A stretch of DNA of 64,000 nucleotides, taken from assembly GCF_932294415.1 (NCBI RefSeq), contig NC_065536.1:56793854-56857853 (forward strand), written 5' to 3'. This document shows positions 12,184-22,216 of the stretch, in pieces. The stretch is from Quercus robur (lineage: Eukaryota; Streptophyta; Magnoliopsida; Fagales; Fagaceae). The position numbers and the translations under genes were made by a program. The notes under the pieces were generated by a model. That model was not told the origin of the DNA. It ran no database searches and worked only from the letters and a program-made list of their open reading frames with translations. Each line of letters starts with the position of its first letter. Position 1 is the stretch's first letter.

Positions 12184-15100
12184 TTTTGGTAAACAAAATA
12201 AGAGTTAGTTAGGTTATGCCAGCCCCCGGGCGAGGCGTTAAGATTAAAGCCCATGGGCCAACCCATGTGGATGCCTACCAACGGATTCTTACTGATAGTG
12301 GGACTTGAACCTAGATGGGTTAGACTTGTTTTTTATTTTATAAAACATTAGAAATTTGGTCCAATTTGTTTGGGTTTTTCTTTTTTCTTTTTTTAGATTA
12401 AATTATTAAATGCCATTAAATATATCTTGTGATTTGCCTTATAGTTTTTGAAAGAAAAAATTATCTTGTGAGTAATTTCTAAAGCCACTTTCTCACAATA
12501 ATTGAAATCAACGTAATTATGAGTCTCTCACATTGATGGACCCCAAGTAACATTAGAGAATGGTATTATCAAGCAGAAGATACCACCTCATAGAAGTGTC
12601 AAACAAAGGCGTTATTAGATGAACATTAACTAGTGGATTCGGATTTGGTTTTAGGACCTTTTCACTTTAAAAACTTCCAGTTGTTTGGTAACACAAAACG
12701 CATTCAGTGTTCGGGTACAGAGATTTTCATAAATAATGGTGGGTAATGCAATTTCAAATCCATTAATGATTGTATCTATGCACCAATATGCATATAAAAA
12801 TAGAGTAGGTCTGCGGTCCACTTTTTTTATTATTGTTTGTGATTTGGACATTTATGTCTCGTTGAAAAAAAAAAAATTTGAAATAGCAATAAAAGGGGCA
12901 TGGTCTAAATAATTTGGACATTTCATGGATTGTTGGAGCTCAAAAAAGCTCCAAAGATTTTAACAAACAGTTGTGTTATCAGTAGCAGAAAATCTAGGTA
13001 CTTACTTTTGTTTTGGGGACAAAATTATTTAATTAAGCATATTAGTATCAGAGGTGCAGTGGATTGTCTGTATTTACTTTTCTATACACTGATTGGTTTC
13101 ATGCCTTTTTTCAGGAAGAATCCTGAGTTGTACGGTGAACTTGCCACAGGCCAAAAGCCCAAGGTTCGTAATCCCATTTCCGATGTAAAAGATTTTATTT
13201 ATTTTTTTAACTATTTAAGAAACTGCATTTTTATCAAAAAAATAAAAATAAAAAATAAAACAGAAAGTTAATTGTATTTTGACTTGTTATTACTTATGTT
13301 ACGAGTCTGATTAATGTGTATTCTTAAGACATTTATTAAACATTCATTTTAAGAAAACTTTTATGAGAACTAAAATAAAATTGTAAAAAAAGTTTAGCTA
13401 CTTTTTCATTTTTTTCATAATTTCTTTTAAAATAATTTATTAATATATACTATAGGAGCATAAGTTAATATAAAACCCGTTACTTTATGCTTATTAGACA
13501 TAAATCAGTGTTTCGGATAAAAAGGGCACCCTTTTTAGTGGACATAATTGTTACCCTGAGAGTAAAATGGAACTATAATGATTGCCTTTTTTTTTTTTAT
13601 AATTGCTGGTAGTGCTTGAAAAAGTTGTAATCTTTCGTAGTCCTTTTGGGATTTTGTTTGTTCCACACCTGCATTTGCCCATTCGAAAGAGTCGTAATCA
13701 ATAACCAGAGCAAGGGGTCAAAAGACTCAAAACCATAGTACATTTTATTCTTCCTAATTAATTTAGCTTGTGAATGAGTCCAATTTAACATTTTGTATAT
13801 CTTTGTATCTATGCAGTTTATGGTATTTGCATGCTCAGACTCTCGGGTTTGCCCCTCACATATCCTGAATTTCCAACCTGGGGAGGCCTTTATGATACGA
13901 AATATCGCCAACATGGTCCCACCATTTGACAAGGTTTGCTTTTACAAACCGTCACTAAAATTACAATTTTTTTGTTCACATTTCATCCAGAAATAGAATG
14001 TCTTGGAATTCAAGAGTTGAAAGTCTACTAGTTTTAGCAGTCACCTTTGGTGGGCTTGTGATTTTCTTGGTTTGTGTTTTCATAAGAACCTTGATCTAAA
14101 TCTCTCAATTGACACTTCCTGACACTTTCAATAGACAAGCTCGAGATTCAAATCTTCCCCATTAAAACTTATAACTATCAAATTATCGAATAGAAAGAAA
14201 ATAATTAAAAAGACCTTGATCCAGTGGGCGCAGCTAGCCAATGCTTCATCATTGCATGAAATGTAAAATGCAATTATCTATATCATTACACATCTACAAT
14301 ATTCCATTAACAAACCCTTAATCAATTTTTCAAAAGCTTTATTTTTTATGTTCATTATTTATTTGTTTACTCTCTTTTTTTGTTGTTGTTGTTGTTGTTG
14401 TCGCACATTTGAATTATACTATTTGGTTGGTTGACTGGCCTTTGCTTACGCAGACAAAATATTCAGGAGTGGGGGCTGCTATCGAATATGCAGTACATCA
14501 TCTGAAGGTGAATATAATAGACACTCTTTTTTAATGTCCCAACTTTATTCTCACACGTCAATGAGTTGTTTAGCGGTACTGGTTTGGCTCTTTTGGTAGA
14601 GGAGACTGTAGTGGTGTCAAAATGTGTTATCAACCATTCATTGAGGGCTCCCCACCCACTCCCTCCCGCGTAGTCCCCAAAGTTGACGCCACCTAATTCA
14701 CGTGCCCACCAGACACCCCAAAGAGACGCTTTGCTTTTTAAATTTCAATGTCTACCCATTCCAAATCAAAGCCATTATTAGTTATTAGTCAAAGAGATGG
14801 GTTTGCTTTCCCAGTTTCCACCATTTTTATTAGTCCAATTCACATTTATGAGTTTGCACAATTTTTATTAGACCCATTCACATTTATGGATACGCCTTTA
14901 ATGGCTTGTTTGGATTGAGGAGAGAGGGAGGAAAAAATGAGAATAGTAGAATTGATTGAAAATTAAACTTATTTTTTACCGGCTCTACACTACTTTTCCT
15001 CTCTCCCGCTCAATCCAAACAAACCATAAGTATAGTGTGCTCAGTATACATCTAACATTTGTTATGTATTTTCATGCTATTGAGTCCAGTGTACAAGAGT

Positions 15101-17800
15101 ACTGAACCCAAGCCTTACCCTATGTTAAAAATATATCAAGTCCAATCATATTTGTACCATAATTAATGACTTAATATATAATTAGTTTAGAGTTTTACCT
15201 CCTATAAATTCCCAAATTAGATTCATTGTAACACAAAAAAAAAAATTCTACTTCACTCATAGAAATACAAATACCCAAGCCTTACCCTATGTTATGCTTC
15301 CATTTCGGCTATCTGTCTCCTACATTTTATTTAGCACCATACATTTAAAATATATGGCAGAAAATAAATGCTTATAGGTTACTTCATGCCTTAATGTTCC
15401 CCCCGTAATTCATGGGAAACTTAACTAGAAAGAATGTGTCTCAGGTGGAACATATTGTGGTCATTGGACACAGCTGTTGTGGTGGTATAAAGGGGCTCAT
15501 GTCTATCCCAGATGATGGGGCCACTGCTAGGTAAGTCTTCTATCGTGATGACATCAAATATTCTTTGCCTACTTTTGTAAGCACTAATATTTGCAAATAG
15601 ATGCTGGAATGTTTAACATATTCAGAAAGCACTTTTTTTTTTCCTTTTCTTTTTTGAGAAACCTATTCAGAAAGCACTTGGTTAAGTTTTCTTTTCCAAA
15701 ACTTCAAAATTAAAGTTTTGCACTCATGTTAACTTTAAAATAATATATGAAGCGTGTAAACTATCAACCAAATCGCTTTCATCTCTTTTTTTTTTTTTGA
15801 TGAACAAATCGCTTTCATCTCTAAAACTGATAATAAGGAATAGGATATATTTTATCCTTAATTTTCCAGTAGTGCCATATTCTTGGAGGCATCCAAAAAG
15901 TCTAATAAAGCAAGAAGGACAACCGTCTTACTTTAATTACCTTTGGGCTTTGGCATATTCCAATATACGAATCTAGTTTCTTTGATCCATTATGTCTTCC
16001 CAAGTCAATTTAAAAATTCAAAGGAATCAGGTTCCATAAATGGGTCTTAATCTTTATTTTATCAAGGAGAACATGACAATATTTTTGGTTAATTATTCTA
16101 GATAGGCTTATCTCTTTAGCAAGTATATGTTGGTTATGCTTAAGATGGACCATATCTACTATGTACTGGTGCAGTTGAACCCCCTTGTTAATGTTATATA
16201 TTGCTTAATTTCTTCTCTCCAATTAAATTTATATTGCTTTTTTCTCACAAATTAATTAGAGTCAGTTGATACTGACTAAGATGAACTTGTAAGTAAAGTT
16301 CGAAACAAGATCCTCCCCATTTCTCACTTTAAAATTGAAGAGAGTCTGTTTCTGATTATGATTTTATTTCATGAATTTAACAATATATTTTGAGTGTAAA
16401 GTCATTTAAAAATACTATAAAGAACATAACATTTGCAAACAACACTTTTAGATTTGTAATGTTTAATCTTAACTATTATATAGATCAATTTTAACTAGAG
16501 AAATAGGTGCTAATTTCCTATTTTAGACATGCATGAAACTGATCCAATTTAAAAGGAGATAATCATCTTCTGTTGAGTTCTTAGAATTCCCTCTATGTGC
16601 ATTGCTACCTAGAACTAGAAGTTTAAAAAAAAACAGGTGGGGAGCAGAAGATTGTGTGCCGTACTTAACGGTCTTCTTTTCTGTGTATTGAACTTTCAGT
16701 GATTTCATAGAGCATTGGGTCCAAATCTGCTCACCTGCAAAGGCCAAGGTTAAGGCAGAATACAGTGGGTTAAGTTTCTCGGAGCAGTGCACCAACTGCG
16801 AGAAGGTAAATTATACAATATCGTGCACACAAATTCAAGATGGTTTTATACATGTACTTTCCTTTGTATACTTAATTCTTAGGTGAAGTAAAATTCAAAT
16901 ATAGTACATCACAGCCATTAACAAGATCCAATTATCCTTGAAAAGTGAAATAGAGAGTACAAGAAGGTTCATTGGAGATGACACTTCTTTTTTAATGCTC
17001 TAATCTCAAGTCCAAACGCTATAATGCTAATTAAGCAACTTGATGGTTTGGTACTTCTTAGACATGTAGCACATAGCACTAGGATCAAATTCATCAGCAT
17101 CAAACCAGAAATGCATGTGTAATGAAGAACTAAATAACTGTGATCCACCAGTTAGTACCGTTTATACTAATTAAACACTCTAAAATCTGCTCCTTACACA
17201 GCTGCACATAGTTATATATAAATGGCATTGCTCCTATTCCTATTTCTTCAATGTATAGTTGTTAAAAATATGTGGTTAAATGATTAAATTTACCATATTC
17301 CAATAATTTAAAATTTTGGGACAATTTGTAATTTAATATATGGTTTGGAACAATTCTAAGTTCGATCTCTGTTTCGTTCATTCTACCTCATATTTAAAAT
17401 TCCACGTGTTGGGTCTCATTTATTAAAAAAGAATTTGGGTCCACACGTAATGAGGAGTGTTAGAAACATGCGGTTAAATGATTAAATTTATCATATTCCA
17501 ATAGCTCAACCTTTTGGGATAATAAGTAATTTAACAGTCATAGATTGTGAATTATATTGTAAGAGTAGAAGTCCAAAAAGGCTTCGTTTATTTGATCTTG
17601 ACATTGTATGGCATATGTGTGTGATCCTAATGCAGGAGGCTGTGAATGTTTCACTGGGAAACCTATTGACATATCCATTTGTGAGAGATGGTTTGGTGAA
17701 GAAAACACTAGCTTTGAAGGGTGCCCACTATGATTTTGTTAAGGGAACATTTGATCTCTGGGATCTGGACTTCAAAATTTCACCCTCTATATCTGTGTGA
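5674..17800 (+). CDS. Beta-carbonic anhydrase, long isoform (betaCA4-like)
   Basis: Zinc enzyme converting CO2 and water to bicarbonate and a proton. Exons: 5674-5730, 10993-11060, 11345-11485, 13115-13163, 13817-13933, 14454-14507, 15445-15530, 16700-16805, 17636-17800; all introns are GT-AG and phases match, giving 280 aa. Zinc ligands fit Cys111 (in CSDSR), His171 and Cys174 (in HSCCGG); [14 protein letters not shown] and the C-terminal [14 protein letters not shown] are family hallmarks. The first exon gives [19 protein letters not shown], joined in frame through KQED to MATTESYEE. Arabidopsis betaCA4 has the same layout: a Cys-rich N-terminal extension just before a MATESYED-type start, made by alternative transcription and linked to plasma-membrane location. 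Intron 1 is 5,262 bp. Function is certain; membrane location is inferred by analogy. Confidence 0.93.
6664..6977. repeat. 157-bp tandem duplication in carbonic anhydrase intron 1
   Basis: Two copies, 6664-6820 and 6821-6977, each start tggacgagaaatctca and contain gtctaagttgggtttttgtt and gatttgatggcatgttac. They differ by a few substitutions and small indels, for example an extra cttgaccc in copy 2. Confidence 0.85.
9343..9510 (+). mobile_element. tRNA-derived SINE in carbonic anhydrase intron 1
   Basis: A head with a B-box-like ggttcaatccctgcctacac (about 9394) is followed by a conserved body (gattggtatcttagtctgat, then gaacctcataggttgaaact) and an A-rich tail at about 9496-9510. The order promoter-like head, unrelated body, then poly-A defines a SINE. 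I recall this body sequence as common in Fagaceae genomic DNA, but that is from memory. Confidence 0.65.
10183..10190 (+). promoter_or_regulatory. TATA box for the short carbonic anhydrase transcript
   Basis: TATAAATA lies about 30 bp upstream of a GA-repeat-rich leader (10193-10310) and 815 bp upstream of the ATG at 11005. It sits inside intron 1 of the long form, so it is a candidate second promoter. Confidence 0.55.
11005..17800 (+). CDS. Beta-carbonic anhydrase, short isoform from the internal promoter
   Basis: Same gene, starting at the ATG at 11005 (MATTESYEE), giving 257 aa without the 23-residue Cys-rich extension. It is expected to be cytosolic because no transit peptide is visible. 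A TATA box at 10183-10190 and a GA-rich leader at about 10193-10310 lie inside intron 1 of the long form; the leader probably splices (donor near 10317) into the acceptor at 10991-10992. The catalytic core is identical to that of the long form. Introns carry a SINE, a MITE and micro-insertions without disturbing splice sites. An AATAAA lies 92 bp past the stop. Confidence 0.85.
11209..11277. repeat. Inverted repeat with G-box in a carbonic anhydrase intron
   Basis: Perfect 13-bp arms (acgtgggacccga at 11209-11221 and tcgggtcccacgt at 11265-11277) are separated by 43 bp. The left arm overlaps a G-box CACGTG at 11208-11213. Position just downstream of the short-isoform start makes it a candidate intronic regulatory element; function is inferred only. 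Confidence 0.5.
12177..12330 (-). mobile_element. SINE-like fragment in a carbonic anhydrase intron
   Basis: On minus, ggttcaagtcccac (about 12315-12302) matches a tRNA B box. It is followed by a GC-richer body (ggcccatgggctttaatctt, cgcctcgcccgggggctggc) and a poly-A then (TA)n tail at 12190-12130. No A box is seen upstream, so it is probably 5'-truncated. Confidence 0.45.
14901..15027. mobile_element. MITE with atggYttgtttggattgag termini
   Basis: A 127-bp foldback block. The left end atggcttgtttggattgagg matches the reverse complement of the right end (ctcaatccaaacaaaccat) with one difference, with subterminal GA- and CT-rich arms. A second, diverged copy lies at 48299-48432. It sits in the intron between exons 14454-14507 and 15445-15530. 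Target duplication unclear. Confidence 0.6.
15620..15679 (-). mobile_element. Minimal LINE-type insertion: 30 bp between 15-bp target duplications
   Basis: Direct repeats attcagaaagcactt at 15620-15634 and 15665-15679 flank a 30-bp insert of mainly T ending gagaaacct. On minus this reads aggtttctcaaaaaa, the same 3' end as the LINE at 43.37 kb (ggaggtttctcaac plus poly-A). It looks like an extremely 5'-truncated retrotransposition product. Confidence 0.65.
15769..15822 (-). mobile_element. Minimal poly-T insertion between 18-bp target duplications
   Basis: Direct repeats caaatcgctttcatctct at 15769-15786 and 15805-15822 flank only 18 bp (a T-run plus gatgaa). The long target duplication plus homopolymer indicates target-primed reverse transcription that copied little beyond the tail. 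Confidence 0.6.
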
Positions 17801-17891
17801 GCATTTGGTACTTTCAATTGTCATGAAGCCTAACTAGCTCATATCTACAGTGCATGTTGTATATTATATTATAAACAACATTTTGTAAAAT

Positions 17892-17897
17892 AATAAA
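17892..17897 (+). terminator. Polyadenylation signal of the carbonic anhydrase gene
   Basis: AATAAA lies 92 bp after the TGA stop, a typical plant 3'-UTR distance. Confidence 0.5.
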
Positions 17898-18961
17898 GTA
17901 TTCTATGTGGCTGGTGTCTCTTGTTTGAATAATATAGTTATCTCTTATTTATAATCCCATAAATCTAACTTTTTTTAATACTCATCTTCCTTTTCAACTA
18001 GTTTTCGGACAATGCATATAGCGATTTTCAAATTTGTACCAAACGAAACCGTCTTACAAAAGATTATCATTTTTCATATCACTTTACTGTATATCCTCAG
18101 ATTTCAAACTTCAGCAATGTTTGGCCCAACTTGGTACTGAGTTGGGGTGTTCATGGATTAAATTGGGCTTTGTTGGAGGGTAATTTTAAGTAAATCCAAG
18201 CTTCTAAAGTTGAGAAACCAACCCAACTTATAACAATTTCAAAAACTAATCCAACTCAACACTTAAGAATCAGGTTTGGGCCTTTTGCTAGGTCCCAAAT
18301 TAGAAAGTTAGATTTTACCAGTTAAGTTAAGCAGAATCTACAATCAATAACTAATTTCAATATATACAATTAGACCTAATATTGAAAGTTCAACAAAACT
18401 AAATTAAACTAACAAATTTAAACTAGGTCTCAAAATATGCAAAATACATATATAAATATATTGTTTTAGCTAATTATAATAATGTGAGTTGTGTCAGGTT
18501 ACTCGGGTTTAAAAATTTGCCAATCCCATCCAACCCTGCTCTTCAAACAAAAATTGAGACCCAGCATCAACGAAAAACCAAAAGAGTTGGATTGGGTTGA
18601 GTTCATTAGTTTAGTGGATTTAATGTACTGCCCTAATAATAAACGACATAGATTGCAGCCTATCCCAATTTGAGCTTTCTAATTCTTATCACAAAGAGGT
18701 TTTGCAGTTATTGTAAATGAATCAAGTTGTTTATGAACAATTTGAACTCGTTTCAGGAAAAAAAAAAAAAAGGCTTGTTTATGTATTTTTATTTAACAAA
18801 TGAGCTAAACTAAAATCTAAGTTGACTATTAAAATAAGTCGAGCTCAAACATAATAATTAATAACATGATTTTTAACTAATTCATAAGTACGAGGCTCAA
18901 TTAATATATATATAATATTGTTTGTTATGTATGAAGTTTATTTGTATTGAAAGAAAAATAA

Positions 18962-19536
18962 AGACAATGTGATTAAGTTAATTTTTATTTTTTATTATTT
19001 TTTAATGTGAAAAAAATATGGATCATATAATCTGAATATGATATTATTGAATCGAACTCATACCTAATTTCGACCCATTATGTCATGTCTTATTAGAATT
19101 TAGAACCAAGAATTTCGTTGTACAAACTTTCAATAGCATCTTCTATATATATATATATAAACAAAAACAAAAACAAACTTGGTGAACGTCATCGTGCACA
19201 TGAAATGAGACAACGCCTGGATAAGGGTCCATCTTTCTCTCCAAGTCAATGGCTCATCATACACTGACCAAATGACCCCAGTTGCAACCTGATTGAGGTT
19301 CTTTTATATCTTCTTCTAGCTAGAGTAACCCCATAAAGCAATTGTGTTTCCAGTAAAATTTTCTAGGATAATAATTACTTGGGAACACCTGTAACCCAGA
19401 GAATGTCTAGAAATAAAAAAAATAAAAAAATTAACAGCCTGTTGACGTGACAAATTGTTAATAATAATTTAAAAAATAATATCAGTGATAGTTCTAGATG
19501 TGAACCAATACAAACTTGCCAACTCAATTGGTGTCA

Positions 19537-19574
<38 letters not shown>

Positions 19575-19900
19575 TATATAAGATTACTACTATAACTCAT
19601 GGTCATAATGATAGCCATTAACAAAGTTTGTTTTGTGAAAAGCCATTGGTTTTTATTTATATATATTTTTTAATTCAATAGTTATAAATTATAGTATTAA
19701 GGATGAGAAATGCAAATCTTAATTTTTCTCGTAAAAGTGAGTAGATAATATTATTAAATTATAAAACTCTTGACAAGCTACAGTTAAAAAATAAATACAA
19801 ATGCTAATTGTTTGGATTAAATTATCATCACTGTTATCATTTTTATTTTCTTGTATGTCTTGGGTTTGTTAAAAAAAAAATCATACCAAAATATATATAT
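18962..19900. repeat. Local segmental duplication, copy 1
   Basis: Collinear with 20071-21056. Shared landmarks are gaacgtcatcgtgcacatga, gggtccatctttctct, gagaatgtctagaaat and gacaagctacagtt. It differs by many substitutions and indels, including the 35-T tract absent from copy 2. Confidence 0.8.
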
Positions 19901-19920
19901 ATTGGTATGATTTTTTTTTT
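19871..19920. repeat. Perfect 19-bp hairpin
   Basis: Arms of aaaaaaaaaatcataccaa and ttggtatgatttttttttt are separated by a 12-base AT loop. Copy 2 of the duplication has only the left arm (near 21030-21046), so the second arm arose or was lost after duplication. Confidence 0.7.
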
Positions 19921-20070
19921 TTTTTTTTGGATGCTTAACTAAGCATGTAACCCACTAACTCAGATGAACTGAATCTATCCCAACCCAACTTGATGGTTAG
20001 GGCTGGTTTTTCATGTGTTGGGTCATATAATCATTTTTTTTTTTTTGAAGTTTGTGTTGGATTGGGTTTA

Positions 20071-21056
20071 GGCAATGCGATTAAGTTAATTTTTATTTTA
20101 TATAAATTTTTAATGTGAAAAAAGGGGGTCATATTAGCTCGATCTAACCGTTAAAAGACCGAGTTTAGGATTATTGCTTTGATAACCATTCAGGACGATC
20201 TGTTTCTGATTTGAATCTGATATGATTGAATCGAACTCAAACCTAATCGATCCGACTTTGAGAATTTAGAACCAAGAATTTGGTTGTACAAACTTCAATA
20301 GCACATGGTGAACGTCATCGTGCACATGAAGTGAGACAACCCTGGACAGGGGTCCATCTTTCTCTGCAAGTCAATGCATGGCTCATCATAGTTCCAAATT
20401 ATTGTCTTACGCTGACCAAATGACCACAGTTGCTTCCTGATTGAGCTTCTTTTCTATCTTCTTCTAGCTAGAGTAACCCACGTAAAGCAATTGTGTTTCC
20501 AGTTAAATTTTCTAGGACAATAATTACTTGGGAACACCTATAACCCAGAGAATGTCTAGAAATACCACCCAAAAAAAAAAAAAAATGACACTTCTTAACC
20601 TGCCAAATTGTTAGTAGTAATTTAGAAATTGCTGTTAATGGTAGACCCAAATGTGAACCAATATAAACTTATCAATTCAATAGGTATGAAAAATGTTATC
20701 AAATTTTTTGTGTATAAAAGATTACTCCTATAACGCATGGTCATAATAATAGCCATTAACAAAATTAGCCATTAACAAATTTTGTTTCGTGAAAAGCCAC
20801 TATGTTTTTAGTTTTTACTTTTAAATTTATTATAGTGACAAATTATAGTATTAAGGATTAGGAATGCAAATACTAATTTTCCTCGTAAAAGAGAGTAGAC
20901 AATATTATTGAACTATAAGACTTTTGACAAGCTACAGTTAAAAAAAAAAATACAAATGCTAATTGTTTCGATTAAATCACCATTACCGTCATCATTTTTA
21001 TTTTCCTTGCATGTCCTGGGTTTGTTTTGTAAAAAAAATCATACCAATATATATAT
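20071..21056. repeat. Local segmental duplication, copy 2
   Basis: Repeats the order of copy 1 about 1.1 kb downstream. Non-coding in both copies; the small frames within are not conserved. Confidence 0.8.
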
Positions 21057-21057
21057 A

Positions 21058-21215
21058 AAGCCACTGGTTTTTATTTAATAAATTATAGTATTAATGATGA
21101 GAAATGCAAATATTAATTTTCCTCATAGTAGACTATATTATTGAACTATAAGACTTTTGACAAGCTACAGTTTACAAATGCTAATTGTTTCGATTAAATC
21201 CCCATCATCGTAACC
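21058..21215. repeat. Third, partial copy of the duplicated segment
   Basis: Matches roughly 19640-19840 and 20800-20990: gccactggtttttattt, gagaaatgcaaatattaatt and gacaagctacagttta in order, with internal deletions. Confidence 0.7.
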
Positions 21216-21554
21216 TGAGTCAATGAATTTGAAATTTTATTTAAATTTGTTAGATTGATTTATTTAGACAATTTGAGACTTTGTTTTTATAAAATTAGAA
21301 AAAAAAAGAAAAAGCCCATCTGTATAAATTGTAAGTGTAGGGGATTTTTCCCCGCAAGCCATTTGTCCTCTTTGGGGAGCCAGGCCCGCAAGGTTTTGTT
21401 CTCGTCCCCGAGTATGGAAGTCCAGGATTTTCACCTCAGGCCAAGGGCTTTGCCTTGTAGCCATTTTGGCTTGACACCTTTGTCCCACATCGGTTAGAGA
21501 TGCGCCCCACTCAAGGTTTATAATTGATCCATCCACCTTTGTCCCCTCCTGAAC

Positions 21555-21660
21555 AAAATTGATCCATCCAAGCTCCTAGCTTCAACAGCAAATCCACTCC
21601 TTCTAGTTCTTTTGTTCTTGGTAGTTGCCACCTTTATCAGAAGTTGCCAATTCTGTCTGC
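21555..21660 (-). pseudogene. LINE-A fragment (RNase H region), displaced by the gypsy insertion
   Basis: On minus, reading across the gypsy site (one copy of the 5-bp duplication removed), the frame runs RECRQNWQLLIKVA then KNKRTRRSGFAVEARSLDG. This is the RNase H-like C-terminal region typical of plant LINE ORF2. It continues the LINE-A sequence found right of the element from 32020 and stops being recognisable near 21555. Confidence 0.7.
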
Positions 21661-21665
21661 ACTCC

Positions 21666-22157
21666 TGAAGATGATAAAATATAGAGCCTGGTGGGCGTAC
21701 CTTAATGGGCCTGACGGATTGGAACTGTTGGGCCTGTGTAAAGATGATCCCATGCGCTGCGAAGGCCCATCGCTGACAGACATAGTAAGGGCCCATGATC
21801 CGAAATCTCTATCGCCTAGAAAAGCCCTAAGATCCGAAGATGGAAATCCTTGCTCACCACGCTTTGGAGAATTTGTATTAGAGTCCCACATGGAAAAGAT
21901 TTGGAGATCAAGAAGAAAAGCCAACTCTCTACCACTATAAAAGGACTAACACTTTCGCAAATCAAGGTACGTTTTTAATGGACCCTCTCTAGTGCTCTAG
22001 AGTGAAGAGACGAATTCTAACTTGACCTTCGGAGAGTATTTGGCCGGCACCACACCGGTGCTCTCTAAAGGTTTTCTTTCGATCGCTCTTGTTGTGCAGG
22101 TTTGCTTTGAGTCGCAAGTACGGTGTGACCTATTGGTGATAATTTTCAACGTCATCA
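21666..22157 (+). repeat. 5' LTR of the Tat-type element
   Basis: 492 bp, TGAAGATGATAAA...AACGTCATCA. It contains actataaaagg, a TATA-like motif, near 21934, about 220 bp before the LTR end, suitable for transcription initiation. Confidence 0.93.
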
Positions 22158-22177
22158 GTTGGCGCCGTCTGTGGGAA
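22158..22177 (+). other. Primer binding site of the Tat-type element
   Basis: gttggcgccgtctgtgggaa follows the 5' LTR directly. ttggcgcc would pair with a tRNA 3' end of the ...GGCGCCA type; the exact tRNA was not determined. The decayed element at 503-3958 has a related block. Confidence 0.7.
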
Positions 22178-22216
22178 ACGCGTAGCACTTCATCGCTTCC
22201 TAGACAAAAGAGTTAC

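Larger units (their letters stand above)
17898..21554. other. Intergenic region with duplicated non-coding segments
   Basis: No host gene recognised. It contains the local duplication described separately and homopolymer tracts, including 35 T at 19539-19573. From about 21310 to 21510 there is a less AT-rich block with a ccacatcggttagaga-like motif that may be a retrotransposon LTR or leader remnant. Confidence 0.5.

Noticed and set aside
12930-13271. 113-codon frame spanning an exon of carbonic anhydrase
   Set aside because: It only overlaps the real 49-bp exon (13115-13163) with intron sequence on both sides; splice sites and homology define the exon.
21637-21940. Frames on both strands at the 5' LTR and their copies at 31533-31802
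   Set aside because: They lie in LTR sequence, repeat identically in both LTRs and have no protein similarity.
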